Below are positions 1 through 8,109 of a stretch of 40,555 nucleotides of DNA, piece after piece. The notes beneath the pieces were generated by a model that saw only the letters and a list, made by a program, of their open reading frames with translations, searched no databases and was not told the origin of the DNA. The DNA is taken from assembly GCA_009840525.1 (NCBI GenBank), contig VXNP01000104.1:1-40555 (forward strand), written 5' to 3'. Each line of letters opens with the position of its first letter. Position 1 is the stretch's first letter. The stretch comes from Gammaproteobacteria bacterium (GTDB taxonomy: Bacteria > Gemmatimonadota > Gemmatimonadetes > Longimicrobiales > Gaopeijiaceae). Position numbers and translations under genes: made by a program.

Positions 1-712
1 CCCCCGACACCACCAACCCGCCGCCGGTCCCCGCCGCAACCAGACGGGCGCCGCGCGCGTCGACCCTCCGGCCGGGTCTGTCGTCCCGCAGGAGCGGAAG
101 GGCGAACAGGCCGTTCGGGGTGGCCGCGACGAGGGCCGCGCGCTCCTCGACCACCGCGGCGTCACGCAGCCCCCGCAACCCCCCCAGCGGCGACTGCGCC
201 TCGCCCTCCAGCAAGACCAGTCCTTCGGCTCCGCTCAGGAGCGCGGCCGGCCCCGCCACCCGGCCCCGGTCGGGCAGGAAGGGAAGCTGGACCGTCTGTC
301 GCGGCCGAAGGTCCAGCCGGGGACCCGCCACGAACCGTCGCGCCGCCCCGTCGTCGAACTCCTTGCCGAGCAGGAAGCCCAGGGTGAACCCGACAGCCGT
401 GGCCAGCGGCGCGAAGCACTCCGTCCGGGTGCAGGTGCCCAGGTTGGGATTGAAGTCGGCCGAAGTGAACGTCGGGATGCCGATGACCACGGCTCCGATC
501 GCGCCCCCCAGCCACTTGCGGTGGCCGCCGGGACCGGATTCCTGCGCTGCCCCGGGCGTGAACGGGGGCAGCGCCACGGCCGCCACCAGCACGACGGCGC
601 ACGCGGCCAGCCCGCACCTGTTCCACGAACCGACCGGGCCGCGATCCCGCGCCCGACGCGGTCCTCGCGCGCGCCACCACTCCGGGCGCGACCGACAGGC
701 CGGGTGGCTCAC
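1..712 (-). CDS. Hypothetical exported or membrane protein, 3' end cut by the window edge
   Basis: An open frame of about 237 codons starts at a GTG and runs off the left edge with no stop. The GTG overlaps the TGA of the upstream GWxTD gene (GTGA), so the two are probably translationally coupled. The N-terminus has an arginine-rich stretch, then a hydrophobic segment (about residues 34-48, reading LAACAVVLVAAVAL) ending near an AQ cleavage-like site. A second hydrophobic stretch begins GAIGAVVIGIP, followed by a short region with two cysteines (NLGTCTRTEC) and a third hydrophobic stretch. The rest is rich in Ala, Gly and Val with repeated short strand-like segments, which could be a beta-propeller, but I recognise no family. 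Codon use favours this frame over the overlapping ones. The function is unknown. Confidence 0.6.
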   Translation of the reverse strand, partial: MSHPACRSRPEWWRARGPRRARDRGPVGSWNRCGLAACAVVLVAAVALPPFTPGAAQESGPGGHRKWLGGAIGAVVIGIPTFTSADFNPNLGTCTRTECFAPLATAVGFTLGFLLGKEFDDGAARRFVAGPRLDLRPRQTVQLPFLPDRGRVAGPAALLSGAEGLVLLEGEAQSPLGGLRGLRDAAVVEERAALVAATPNGLFALPLLRDDRPGRRVDARGARLVAAGTGGGLVVSG

Positions 713-2877
713 GGCTCCCGCACCTGGAATTCCCGCTCCACCTCGAGCTGGACGCGCGCATTGCGGTCCAGGACCCGCAGCCGCAGCCCGTAGCGGCCCG
801 GCGGTGGCTCGTCGAGCCGGATGGTGAAGTATTCGGGAACCATGTCGCGCGCCTGCACCCGGTTCTCCTTGCTGAAGGTGAGGCGCACGGCCTGGTCGCC
901 CTCCGCGCTCAGCCCCCAGCGGTCCGCCAGTTCGCCCAGCAGCTGCAGGAACGAGCCGGTCCGATGGATCTCCTCCACCGTCACCGCCAGCTCCAGGTCG
1001 TAGGAAGCCACCTGGTTCGAGTCGGGCAGCAGGTTATAGAGTTCGAAGTAGACGCCGATCTCGTCATCGGGGGCGTAGGTGAGCGTGGGCTCGGGCACCA
1101 TGCGGAAGTCGGTGCGCGTGCGCGGAGGATCCGTGACGACTGCGAGCGACTGGGTCAGGAGGATGTCACTTACGCTCGGTTCGCCGGCGGGAAAGCTGCG
1201 GGCGTCCACGCGCGCCCGGTGCACGGCGGCCGCCCAGCTGAGCGGATCTCGCGCTTCCGCCGACACGATGTGCGGCTGCCCGGCGGGCACGGTCGTTCGC
1301 CAGTTCAGGGGAAGCGCGCGGCCTGCCTCGAAGGTCACCTGCCGAGCCTCGGTAACGCGGCGAATCTCGGCCCCGTCGGGCTCGACCACGAAGAGGCCGG
1401 TTTCGAAGGTGGCCGCCGCCATCCCGACCGCCTCGCGGAGCGAATCCAGGGGGACGGCCGCGTACACCTCCAGATCGATCTCGTCGTCCACACCCCGGAA
1501 GCGCGCGATTTGAGCGGGTACCTGCAGGAGCGCGGGAAGCGACGGCGCCGTGAAGCGCGCGGGCTGGCGCGCCCGGTAGTTCTCGGCGTAGAAGCGGAAG
1601 TCGTTGGCGAAGGTGGCTCCGCGGTATCCCGGCATGCCCCGAAACACGAACACCGGCCCGTTCCTTCCGTAGCTCCATACCGTGGTCACCCGGCCGGTGG
1701 ACTCCATGTCGCCGCCGGTAGTCGTGTTGGCCCCGAAGCTCGCCTGACGCAGCGGCCTGCCGTAGCGCACCCAGATCTCGCCCCGGTCGGTGCGCCACCC
1801 CGGCACATCGTACTCCGGCAGGCCGAACCGGAGATCGACGTAGGCCATGCGCGAAAGGTACTCGGCCCAGTACTCGTTCGACGGCGTCAGGTAGAGCGGA
1901 TCCCAGGCCGTCCAGAAGCGGCGCGCCGCGTCGGCCGGATCCGCGCCGGCCCGTGCCTCGAAGATCTCCGCGTCATCCTGCGTGAGCAGCCGCGAGACCG
2001 CCAGGAAATCGGCGCGCACCTCCTCCGGCAGCAACTCGACCGCGTACTCGAAGGCGCCCGCGGCCTCATCGTCGCGGCCCTCGGCGTGCAGTCCCAGGCC
2101 CAGTGCGAGATAGGCGCTGGGCTCGGAGGGCGCCGCGCGCACGAAGCGCAGGGCTTCGGCCGTGAACTCGGCCATGCGCCCGGTGTCGTAGTAGAAGGCC
2201 AGCAGATGGGTTGCGGCCCCGGTGTGCGCGGGATTCGCGGCCAGAGCCCGGTGAAAGTGGTCGAGCATGGCCTCGCGCGCGGCGGCTCCCTGCCCCGGGG
2301 CGTAGCCCGAAGCCTGGAGCACGTCCCAGACGTAGTTCGCGCTCTCGAAGGCGATATCCCCCCGGAGCTCTGCAATACCGATTGGGAGAAAGCGGCGGTA
2401 CCGAAGCCGGCGCCAGGTCGTCTCGCTGAAGATGCCGAGCTGGTAGTGGACCTCCGCGAGCGTGGGCGCGTCGGCGCGTTCGGCCACATCCACGGCCCGG
2501 CGCAGCATCCTGCGTGCGTCCACGCGGATCTCCTGCATCATCAGGAGCCTGGCAAGCTCCAGCAGGTACAAGGGATTCTCCGGGTCGTGGCGCACCGCCT
2601 GGTCCAGCGCTTCGCGAGCGATGATGCGGCGGCGGAAGTCACCCGTGCTGCGCGGAGCCTGCCGGGCGTGGTACACCCCCTTGAGGAAGTGCGCCTCCGC
2701 ATACCCGGGATCGATCGTGACGGCTCGCTCGATAAGACCCAGAGCACGGGCGGTATCGCCCTCCTGCGCCAGCCGGACACCCTCCTCGAGCGCCGCGCGC
2801 GCCGCGCTGCGCTGAGCCAGGATCCCATGGGGCAGGGACAGCGCACACAGGAGAAGGAAGGCGGCGATCTGCTTCAT
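709..2877 (-). CDS. TPR-containing GWxTD-domain secreted protein
   Basis: A 722-aa protein. The start chosen is the ATG giving a clean Sec signal (MKQIAAFLLLCALSLPHGIL, cleavage after AQ), not the longer upstream extension, which is not signal-like. Residues about 25-330 are TPR-like helical repeats with typical W/Y, G, A and P spacing (for example IDPGYAEAHFLKG). The GWxTD motif itself is at about 360-364 (GWRTDRGEIWVRYGRP), placed after an aromatic-rich stretch. The C-terminal third is beta-rich. GWxTD proteins are known from Acidobacteriota, Gemmatimonadota and relatives, but their function is not settled. The stop overlaps the GTG of the next gene. It is divergent from ctaB with about 107 bp between. 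The family call is firm; the role is unknown. Confidence 0.88.
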   Translation of the reverse strand: MKQIAAFLLLCALSLPHGILAQRSAARAALEEGVRLAQEGDTARALGLIERAVTIDPGYAEAHFLKGVYHARQAPRSTGDFRRRIIAREALDQAVRHDPENPLYLLELARLLMMQEIRVDARRMLRRAVDVAERADAPTLAEVHYQLGIFSETTWRRLRYRRFLPIGIAELRGDIAFESANYVWDVLQASGYAPGQGAAAREAMLDHFHRALAANPAHTGAATHLLAFYYDTGRMAEFTAEALRFVRAAPSEPSAYLALGLGLHAEGRDDEAAGAFEYAVELLPEEVRADFLAVSRLLTQDDAEIFEARAGADPADAARRFWTAWDPLYLTPSNEYWAEYLSRMAYVDLRFGLPEYDVPGWRTDRGEIWVRYGRPLRQASFGANTTTGGDMESTGRVTTVWSYGRNGPVFVFRGMPGYRGATFANDFRFYAENYRARQPARFTAPSLPALLQVPAQIARFRGVDDEIDLEVYAAVPLDSLREAVGMAAATFETGLFVVEPDGAEIRRVTEARQVTFEAGRALPLNWRTTVPAGQPHIVSAEARDPLSWAAAVHRARVDARSFPAGEPSVSDILLTQSLAVVTDPPRTRTDFRMVPEPTLTYAPDDEIGVYFELYNLLPDSNQVASYDLELAVTVEEIHRTGSFLQLLGELADRWGLSAEGDQAVRLTFSKENRVQARDMVPEYFTIRLDEPPPGRYGLRLRVLDRNARVQLEVEREFQVREP

Positions 2878-2984
2878 GGACGTCCGAAAACCAGGTGCGA
2901 CGAGACACGCGGAACTTGCGTGTACCCGCGACCCCCGGCAACTTGCCGCCTCCAAATCCTTTACGCTCGCCGAGCACCGAGCAC

Positions 2985-3869
2985 ATGAACTCCACGACCG
3001 GTCCGCGCGGCCCCGGCGCGTATCTGGAACTGACCAAGCCCGGGATCGCGTGTTTCGTGATGACCCTGACCGGGGTGTCCTGCTATATCGCGGTCGGCGG
3101 CGCCCTCGGGGTTCTGTTGATCATCCACACGGCGCTGGGGACGGGACTGGTGACGGGCGGCGCGCTGGCGCTCAACCAGTACGCCGAGCGCCGCGAGGAC
3201 GCGCTCATGACGCGCACCCGCGCACGCCCGATCCCGTCGGGACGCGTAACTCCGCGCGAGGCTCGCGATTTCGGGCTCCTGCTAACCGTGGCGGGGGCCC
3301 TCTACCTGTGGGAGGCCGCCGGCGCGCTGCCCTCGATTCTCGCCCTCGTCTCGAGCGCCCTCTACGTGCTGGTGTACACGCCGCTCAAGACGCGCACCTC
3401 GCTCGCGAGCCTGGTGGGCGCGTTCCCCGGCGCGCTTCCGGTGCTCGTGGGCTGGAGTGCGGCGGCGGGCACGTTGTCGGCACAGGCGTTCGCGGTGTTC
3501 GGGATCTTCTTCATATGGCAGCTTCCGCACATCCTCGCGCTGGCGTGGATCTGCCGCGAGGACTATGCCCGCGCGGGCATCATCATGGCGCCCCCGGGCG
3601 ACGAGCACGGACGCCTCCTCAGCCTGCGCATGTTGGCGGCCGCCGCCGCGCTGCTTCCGGTGAGTCTCGCGCCCGTGCTGCTCGACCTGACCGGCATCGT
3701 ATACGCCGCCGGAGCATTGCTGGCGGGCATCGCCCTTCTGGGGGTGACGTTCGCGGCCGCGGGGCGCCTTACGGACCGTCGAGCGCGCCGGGTCTTCCTG
3801 GGCACCCTGCTCTATCAGCCCTGCCTCCTGGTGCTGCTGATCGTCGATACTCTGGCAGTCGGTGGATGA
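2985..3869 (+). CDS. ctaB: Protoheme IX farnesyltransferase (heme O synthase)
   Basis: A 294-aa polytopic UbiA-family prenyltransferase that adds a farnesyl group to heme b to make heme O for terminal oxidases; it acts in the inner membrane. The N-terminus has the family start YLELTKPGI. The first Asp-rich substrate motif is at about 64-87 (NQYAERREDALMTRTRARP; N64, D72, RT, RP). The second conserved loop is YTPLKTRTS followed by a glycine/proline segment (GAFPGALPVLVGW). Eight or nine hydrophobic helices are evident. I chose the ATG at 2985 because the extra 30 upstream residues are proline-rich and not family-like. No cox genes are in this window, so the oxidase it serves is elsewhere. UbiA paralogues are possible, but the motifs favour CtaB. 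Confidence 0.9.
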   Translation: MNSTTGPRGPGAYLELTKPGIACFVMTLTGVSCYIAVGGALGVLLIIHTALGTGLVTGGALALNQYAERREDALMTRTRARPIPSGRVTPREARDFGLLLTVAGALYLWEAAGALPSILALVSSALYVLVYTPLKTRTSLASLVGAFPGALPVLVGWSAAAGTLSAQAFAVFGIFFIWQLPHILALAWICREDYARAGIIMAPPGDEHGRLLSLRMLAAAAALLPVSLAPVLLDLTGIVYAAGALLAGIALLGVTFAAAGRLTDRRARRVFLGTLLYQPCLLVLLIVDTLAVGG

Positions 3870-3984
3870 ATTGGCGCGGCTGCAGACCGTCAGCCCACCC
3901 ACGTGGGCGATCCAGCACGGATGCACCGCTCGACGGCTGCGCGGAATTGCCGCCGGCTCCCCACCCCTGACCCGGAGCGCGACC

Positions 3985-5241
3985 GTGAACGTCCTGTCTT
4001 CGCCCCTTCCGTTTCCCGCCGGGCGCACCCGGTGCCGTTCATTCCGGCCGCGACCCTTCATCGCCGCCGTTGCGCTCGTCGCCGCGGGGTTCGGCTCGGG
4101 GGCTCCTGCGGCTTCCGCCCAGGAAGAACCCCGGCCCCGGGCGCGCGACGTCGGGATCGCGCCAGGCATCTTCGCCCCGGGCCCCTACAACGCGATCACG
4201 GACGTGGAGGGCGTGCTGGTGGGGCACGCCACTGTGCGCGAGGGCGACCGCGTCCGTACCGGGGTGACGGCCATCCGGCCACACGGAGGGAACGTCTTCC
4301 GCGACCGGGTGCCGGCCGCAATGCACGTCGGCAACGGCTTCGGCAAGCTCCTCGGCGTGACCCAGGTGCGGGAGCTGGGGGAGCTGGAGACCCCCGTCCT
4401 GCTCACCTGCACGCTGTGCGTGTGGAAGGCGGCGGACGCCCTCACGGAGTGGATGCTGGCGCGGCAGGGGATGGAGGGGGTGCGCTCCATCAACCCCGTC
4501 GTGGGCGAGACCAACGACGGTGGCCTGAACGACATCCGTTCGCGGCCGATCACTCCCGAGCATGTGCGCGCGGCGCTCGAGTCCGCCCGCACCGGCCCGG
4601 TCGAGGAGGGGTCGGTGGGCGCGGGCACCGGGACCCGCGCGTTCGGCTGGAAGGGCGGCATCGGCACCAGCAGCCGGGTGGTGCCCGACGAGCTGGGCGG
4701 GTACACGGTGGGCGTGCTGGTGCAGTCCAATTTCGGCGGCATCCTCTCGATCGTCGGGGCGCCGGTGGGACGTGAGCTGGGCCGCTACTCGTTTCAGGGG
4801 ACGGCGCCGGGCAGCGACACACCCTTCGGCGCGGACCAGGGCGAGGCGCAGGGAGGCGGAGACGAGGGGCAGGGATCCATCATGATGGTGGTGGCGACGG
4901 ACGCGCCTCTCTCCCCCCTCAAGCTCGAGCGCGTGGCGCGGCGGGCCATGATGGGGCTGGCGCGCACCGGATCGTTCGCCGGCAACGGCTCAGGCGACTA
5001 CGTGATCGCCTTCTCGACCGCATCCGGAGTGCGGCGCGGCGGGGAGGATGTGCTGTCCGTCGACGAGGTCGCCAACAACCGCATGTCGTCGCTCTTCCTG
5101 GCCACCGTGGAAGCCACCGAGGAGGCCGTCTACAACTCGCTCTTCAAGGCCACCACCGTTTCGGGGATGGGGAACACCGCGGAGGCCCTGCCCATCGAAG
5201 AAACACTGGAGGTGCTGCGGCGGTACGCCGTCATCCCCTGA
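3985..5241 (+). CDS. P1-family (S58, DmpA-like) self-processing aminopeptidase
   Basis: A 418-aa protein starting at a GTG with a GGAG seven bases upstream. Further in-frame codons reach back to 3862, overlapping ctaB, but have no ribosome site and would bury the leader. Residues about 24-47 form a signal peptide ending APAASAQ. The body matches S58 peptidases: DVEGVLVGHATV, the FGKLLG/ELETPVLLT region, NPVVGETNDGGLND and the autoproteolysis site at Gly297-Ser298 in GQGSIMMVVATDAPL, where Ser298 becomes the N-terminal nucleophile. The family includes D-aminopeptidases, beta-aminopeptidases and L-aminopeptidases, so the exact substrate cannot be told from sequence. It is probably periplasmic. 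It lies 115 bp after ctaB on the same strand. Confidence 0.9.
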   Translation: MNVLSSPLPFPAGRTRCRSFRPRPFIAAVALVAAGFGSGAPAASAQEEPRPRARDVGIAPGIFAPGPYNAITDVEGVLVGHATVREGDRVRTGVTAIRPHGGNVFRDRVPAAMHVGNGFGKLLGVTQVRELGELETPVLLTCTLCVWKAADALTEWMLARQGMEGVRSINPVVGETNDGGLNDIRSRPITPEHVRAALESARTGPVEEGSVGAGTGTRAFGWKGGIGTSSRVVPDELGGYTVGVLVQSNFGGILSIVGAPVGRELGRYSFQGTAPGSDTPFGADQGEAQGGGDEGQGSIMMVVATDAPLSPLKLERVARRAMMGLARTGSFAGNGSGDYVIAFSTASGVRRGGEDVLSVDEVANNRMSSLFLATVEATEEAVYNSLFKATTVSGMGNTAEALPIEETLEVLRRYAVIP

Positions 5242-5247
5242 GACAGA

Positions 5248-5261
5248 GGCCCGGCCGGGCC
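5248..5261. other. GC-only palindrome between convergent genes
   Basis: GGCCCGGCCGGGCC is a perfect 14-base palindrome lying between the stop of the S58 peptidase and the convergent stop of serA. It could be a bidirectional transcription barrier. There is no T-rich tract after it on either strand, so it is not a standard intrinsic terminator, and such palindromes arise easily in DNA this GC-rich. Confidence 0.25.
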
Positions 5262-5337
5262 GGCTGCACGTGGGTTCGGCGGACGTGCGGGACGGACTGT
5301 CGCCCCGGCCCGCGGGGGGTTGTCGTCCGGTTGCCGC

Positions 5338-6945
5338 CTAGCCCAGGCGGGCGGACTTGACGTAGGAGATCTGGTCCAGCTCGCGCAGGCGATCCAGCAG
5401 TTCCTGCGTGATCTCGCCATCCACCGAGACCGCCGCCATGGCGTCCCCGCCCGGCTCCAGGCGCGCCTGGTGGTATCCCGCGATGTTAAAGCCCATGGAC
5501 GCCAGCACCGTGCCTACCCCCGCGATCACCCCGGGCTTGTCCTGGTTGCGCACGATGACGATGGATCCGCGCGGCTCCAGATCGATGGAGAAGCCGCCGA
5601 TGCCGACGATGCGCGGGTGGGTGCCCTCCAGCAGCGCTCCCGCGACCCGCAACCGGCCGCCCTCCGCCTCCACCTCGGTGACCAGATACTCGGAGTAATC
5701 CGGGTGCCGGGTCGCGCGCGCCGCCACCACCCTCATGCCGCGCGCTTCGGCGAGACGGGCCGCGTTGACGGCGTTTACGCGCGTTCCTCCGACGATATCC
5801 TCCAGCAGCCCGCACAGCACTGCGGCGGTAAGCGGGCCGGGGGCCTCTTCCGAGGCACCGCTGTAACGCACCTGCACCCCCCGGATGCCTCCGGACGCGA
5901 GCGCGCACGCGAGACGCCCGATCCGGGTTCCCAACTCCAGCAGGGGACGCAGCTTGCGTAGCGTCGCGCCGTCGATGCCGGGCGCATTCACGGCCCGGGA
6001 GAGATCGCCGTCGAGCAGCGCTCCCCGAACGGCCGACGCGATCTCGGACGCCACCAGCTCCTGCGCCTCCGCGGTGGAGGCCCCCAGGTGGGGACTGAGG
6101 ATGAGGTTCGGGCTCCCCAGCAGAGGGCTGGACGCCGACAACGGCTCCTGGCGGAAGACATCCAGCGCGGCGCCCGCCAACCATCCCTCCCCGAGGGCGC
6201 GGGCGAGCGCGTGCTCGTCCACCACCCCGCCGCGAGCTGCGTTGACGAGGTAGGCCGACGGCTTCATTCGGCGCAGTTGCTTCGCCCCGATCATGGCGGT
6301 GGTGGAGGGAGTGAGGGGCACATGGAGGCTGAGGAAGTCCGCCTGCTCGATCACGTGGTCGAGGCCGCTCGGCTCCGCGTCCAGCTCCTCGGCGCGGGTT
6401 GCGGGCAGATAGGGATCGTAGACCAGCACCCTCATGCCGAAGGCGCGGGCGCGGCGCGCCACCTCCCCGCCGATTCTCCCGGCCCCGACCAGCCCGAGCG
6501 TCTTGCCGTTGAGCTCGACCCCGGCGAGTCCCGGCGTCTTCCATGTCATCTTGCGCACCGACCGATCCGCGGCCACGACCTTGCGCGCGAGCGCCAGAAT
6601 GAGCGCAAAGGTGAGTTCCGCGGCGGAGACGGTGTTGCCCGCGGGCGCGTTCAGCACCGGGATGCCGCGCTCGGTGGCGGCGTCGAGGTCGATGTTGTCC
6701 ACCCCGGCTCCTGCCCGCCCAATGACCTTCAGACTGGTGGCCGCCTCGATCAGTTCCCGGGTGATCCGGGTGGCGCTGCGCACGATGATGGCGTCCACCC
6801 CCGCCATCGCCTCTTCCTTCTCCGCCGGCGGGCGCTCCGCCAGCCAGCGCATCTCGAAGCGCCCGTCGCCGGTAAGCGCGCCGAGCCCGGAGGGCGAGAC
6901 CTTGTCCGCCACCGCGACCAGGTACCGCCGGCCGAGTTCGCTCAT
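5338..6945 (-). CDS. serA: D-3-phosphoglycerate dehydrogenase
   Basis: A 535-aa enzyme of the long SerA type, oxidising 3-phosphoglycerate to 3-phosphohydroxypyruvate with NAD as the first step of serine synthesis. Residues 1-100 and 280-310 form the substrate-binding domain. The Rossmann motif VGAGRIGG is at 153-160. Catalytic residues appear intact: Arg238 (NAARGGVVDE), Glu267 (QEP) and His286 (SPHLGAS). An intervening domain spans about 320-450, and a C-terminal ACT domain from about 460 (RNQDKPGVIAGVGTVLASMG) suggests serine feedback. Its ATG overlaps the TGA of the upstream aminotransferase by four bases (ATGA), so the two genes form a coupled unit. Confidence 0.95.
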   Translation of the reverse strand: MSELGRRYLVAVADKVSPSGLGALTGDGRFEMRWLAERPPAEKEEAMAGVDAIIVRSATRITRELIEAATSLKVIGRAGAGVDNIDLDAATERGIPVLNAPAGNTVSAAELTFALILALARKVVAADRSVRKMTWKTPGLAGVELNGKTLGLVGAGRIGGEVARRARAFGMRVLVYDPYLPATRAEELDAEPSGLDHVIEQADFLSLHVPLTPSTTAMIGAKQLRRMKPSAYLVNAARGGVVDEHALARALGEGWLAGAALDVFRQEPLSASSPLLGSPNLILSPHLGASTAEAQELVASEIASAVRGALLDGDLSRAVNAPGIDGATLRKLRPLLELGTRIGRLACALASGGIRGVQVRYSGASEEAPGPLTAAVLCGLLEDIVGGTRVNAVNAARLAEARGMRVVAARATRHPDYSEYLVTEVEAEGGRLRVAGALLEGTHPRIVGIGGFSIDLEPRGSIVIVRNQDKPGVIAGVGTVLASMGFNIAGYHQARLEPGGDAMAAVSVDGEITQELLDRLRELDQISYVKSARLG

Positions 6946-8105
6946 CGCCTTCCTCCGGCAAGCCCCTGCCCCGGGGGTGCCCGCAGGACCTCCTCCAACG
7001 CTTCCAGCACCCGATCCAGTTCCTCCACCGTGTGGTCACCCATGTGGCCGATGCGCACCGACCGCGGCTTGAGTCTGCCGTATCCCGCTCCGATCACGAA
7101 CCCTCGCTCCTTCATCGCGTGCGCGACCTCCGGGCCGGTCCGCCCGGGGGGCAGGAGCAGGCAGGTCACGGTGGGCGAACGAAAGCCGTCAGGCGCCAGC
7201 ACCGACAGTCCCGCACCGATGCGCTCTCCCGACGCGTCCGCCCAATCGGCGCACCTTCGCGCCATCGCCGCGTGGCGCGCCCAGCGTCCCTCCAGCCCCT
7301 CCGAGGAGATGTGGCGCACCTGCTCCGCCAGCGAATACATGAGCGTCACGGCGGGCGTATTCGGCGTCTGTTCCTTCGCCAGCGCGTTGTAGAACGCGAC
7401 CAGATCGAAGTAGACCCCCTTGCGCGCCGCGTTCACGGATCGCTCCAGCATGCGCTCCGACGCGACGCCGAACGCCAGTCCGGGCGGCAGCGCCATCGCC
7501 TTCTGGGAACCGGCGAGCACGAAATCGAGGCCCCGGTCGTCCGCCTGCACCGGGGCGCCTCCCGCACTGGTAACGGCATCGACCAGCACCAGCGTACCCG
7601 GGAACTCCCGCACCGCCGCGGCCAGATCGGCGATCGGGTTGAGCGCCCCGGTGGAGGTCTCGGAATGCACCATGGTCACGGCGTCGTAGCGCCCCGCGCG
7701 CAAGCGGGCCCGCACCGCATCCGGATCGTGCACGCCGCCCCAGGGCGCCTCGACAACGTCCACCTCGAACCCGCAGGCGCGCGCGATGCGGGCGAAGCGC
7801 TCGGAGAACGCCCCGTTGACCAGCGACAGCACGCGCTCCCGCACACCGTTGCGCACCGCCGCCTCCATGAGGCCGGTGGCGGAAGAGGTCGACACCAGAA
7901 CGGGCCGCGAAGTGCCGAACACCTCCCGCAGCCCTGGCTGAATCTCGCGCATGAGCGCGTTGACGGGTTCGCCGCGGTGCCCGATCAGAGCCCGCTTCTG
8001 GGCCGCCAGCACCGCCGGCCGCACCTCTGTGGGACCGGGCAGAAAGAAGCGGCCGAACCCGTTCTCACCGTCCAGACCGCCACACGCCGTCGAGTTGTCG
8101 ATCAT
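6942..8105 (-). CDS. Class V PLP aminotransferase, probably the phosphoserine aminotransferase partner of SerA
   Basis: A 387-aa fold-type I aminotransferase of the alanine-glyoxylate/serine-pyruvate group. It opens with FLPGPTEVRP, has SATGLMEAAVRN for phosphate binding, Asp176 (LVDAVTSAGG) and the PLP lysine Lys202 in AGSQKAMALPPG. A later segment is KERGFVIGAGYGRLKPRSVRIGHMGD. This is not the classical SerC sequence type. Because its stop overlaps the serA start, it is most simply the phosphoserine aminotransferase of the serine pathway, a role known for class V enzymes in some archaea and bacteria; alanine-glyoxylate or serine-glyoxylate activity is the alternative. I chose the ATG at 8105, four bases past the typA stop and preceded by GAAGATGAGACC; an upstream in-frame start at 8150 would overlap typA. 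Confidence 0.88.
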   Translation of the reverse strand: MIDNSTACGGLDGENGFGRFFLPGPTEVRPAVLAAQKRALIGHRGEPVNALMREIQPGLREVFGTSRPVLVSTSSATGLMEAAVRNGVRERVLSLVNGAFSERFARIARACGFEVDVVEAPWGGVHDPDAVRARLRAGRYDAVTMVHSETSTGALNPIADLAAAVREFPGTLVLVDAVTSAGGAPVQADDRGLDFVLAGSQKAMALPPGLAFGVASERMLERSVNAARKGVYFDLVAFYNALAKEQTPNTPAVTLMYSLAEQVRHISSEGLEGRWARHAAMARRCADWADASGERIGAGLSVLAPDGFRSPTVTCLLLPPGRTGPEVAHAMKERGFVIGAGYGRLKPRSVRIGHMGDHTVEELDRVLEALEEVLRAPPGQGLAGGRR

Positions 8106-8109
8106 GGTC

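Noticed and set aside
964..2988. Long plus-strand open frame opposite the GWxTD gene
   Set aside because: Product is His/Gly/Arg-rich with no domain; it mirrors the codon pattern of the real minus-strand gene, as happens in GC-rich DNA.
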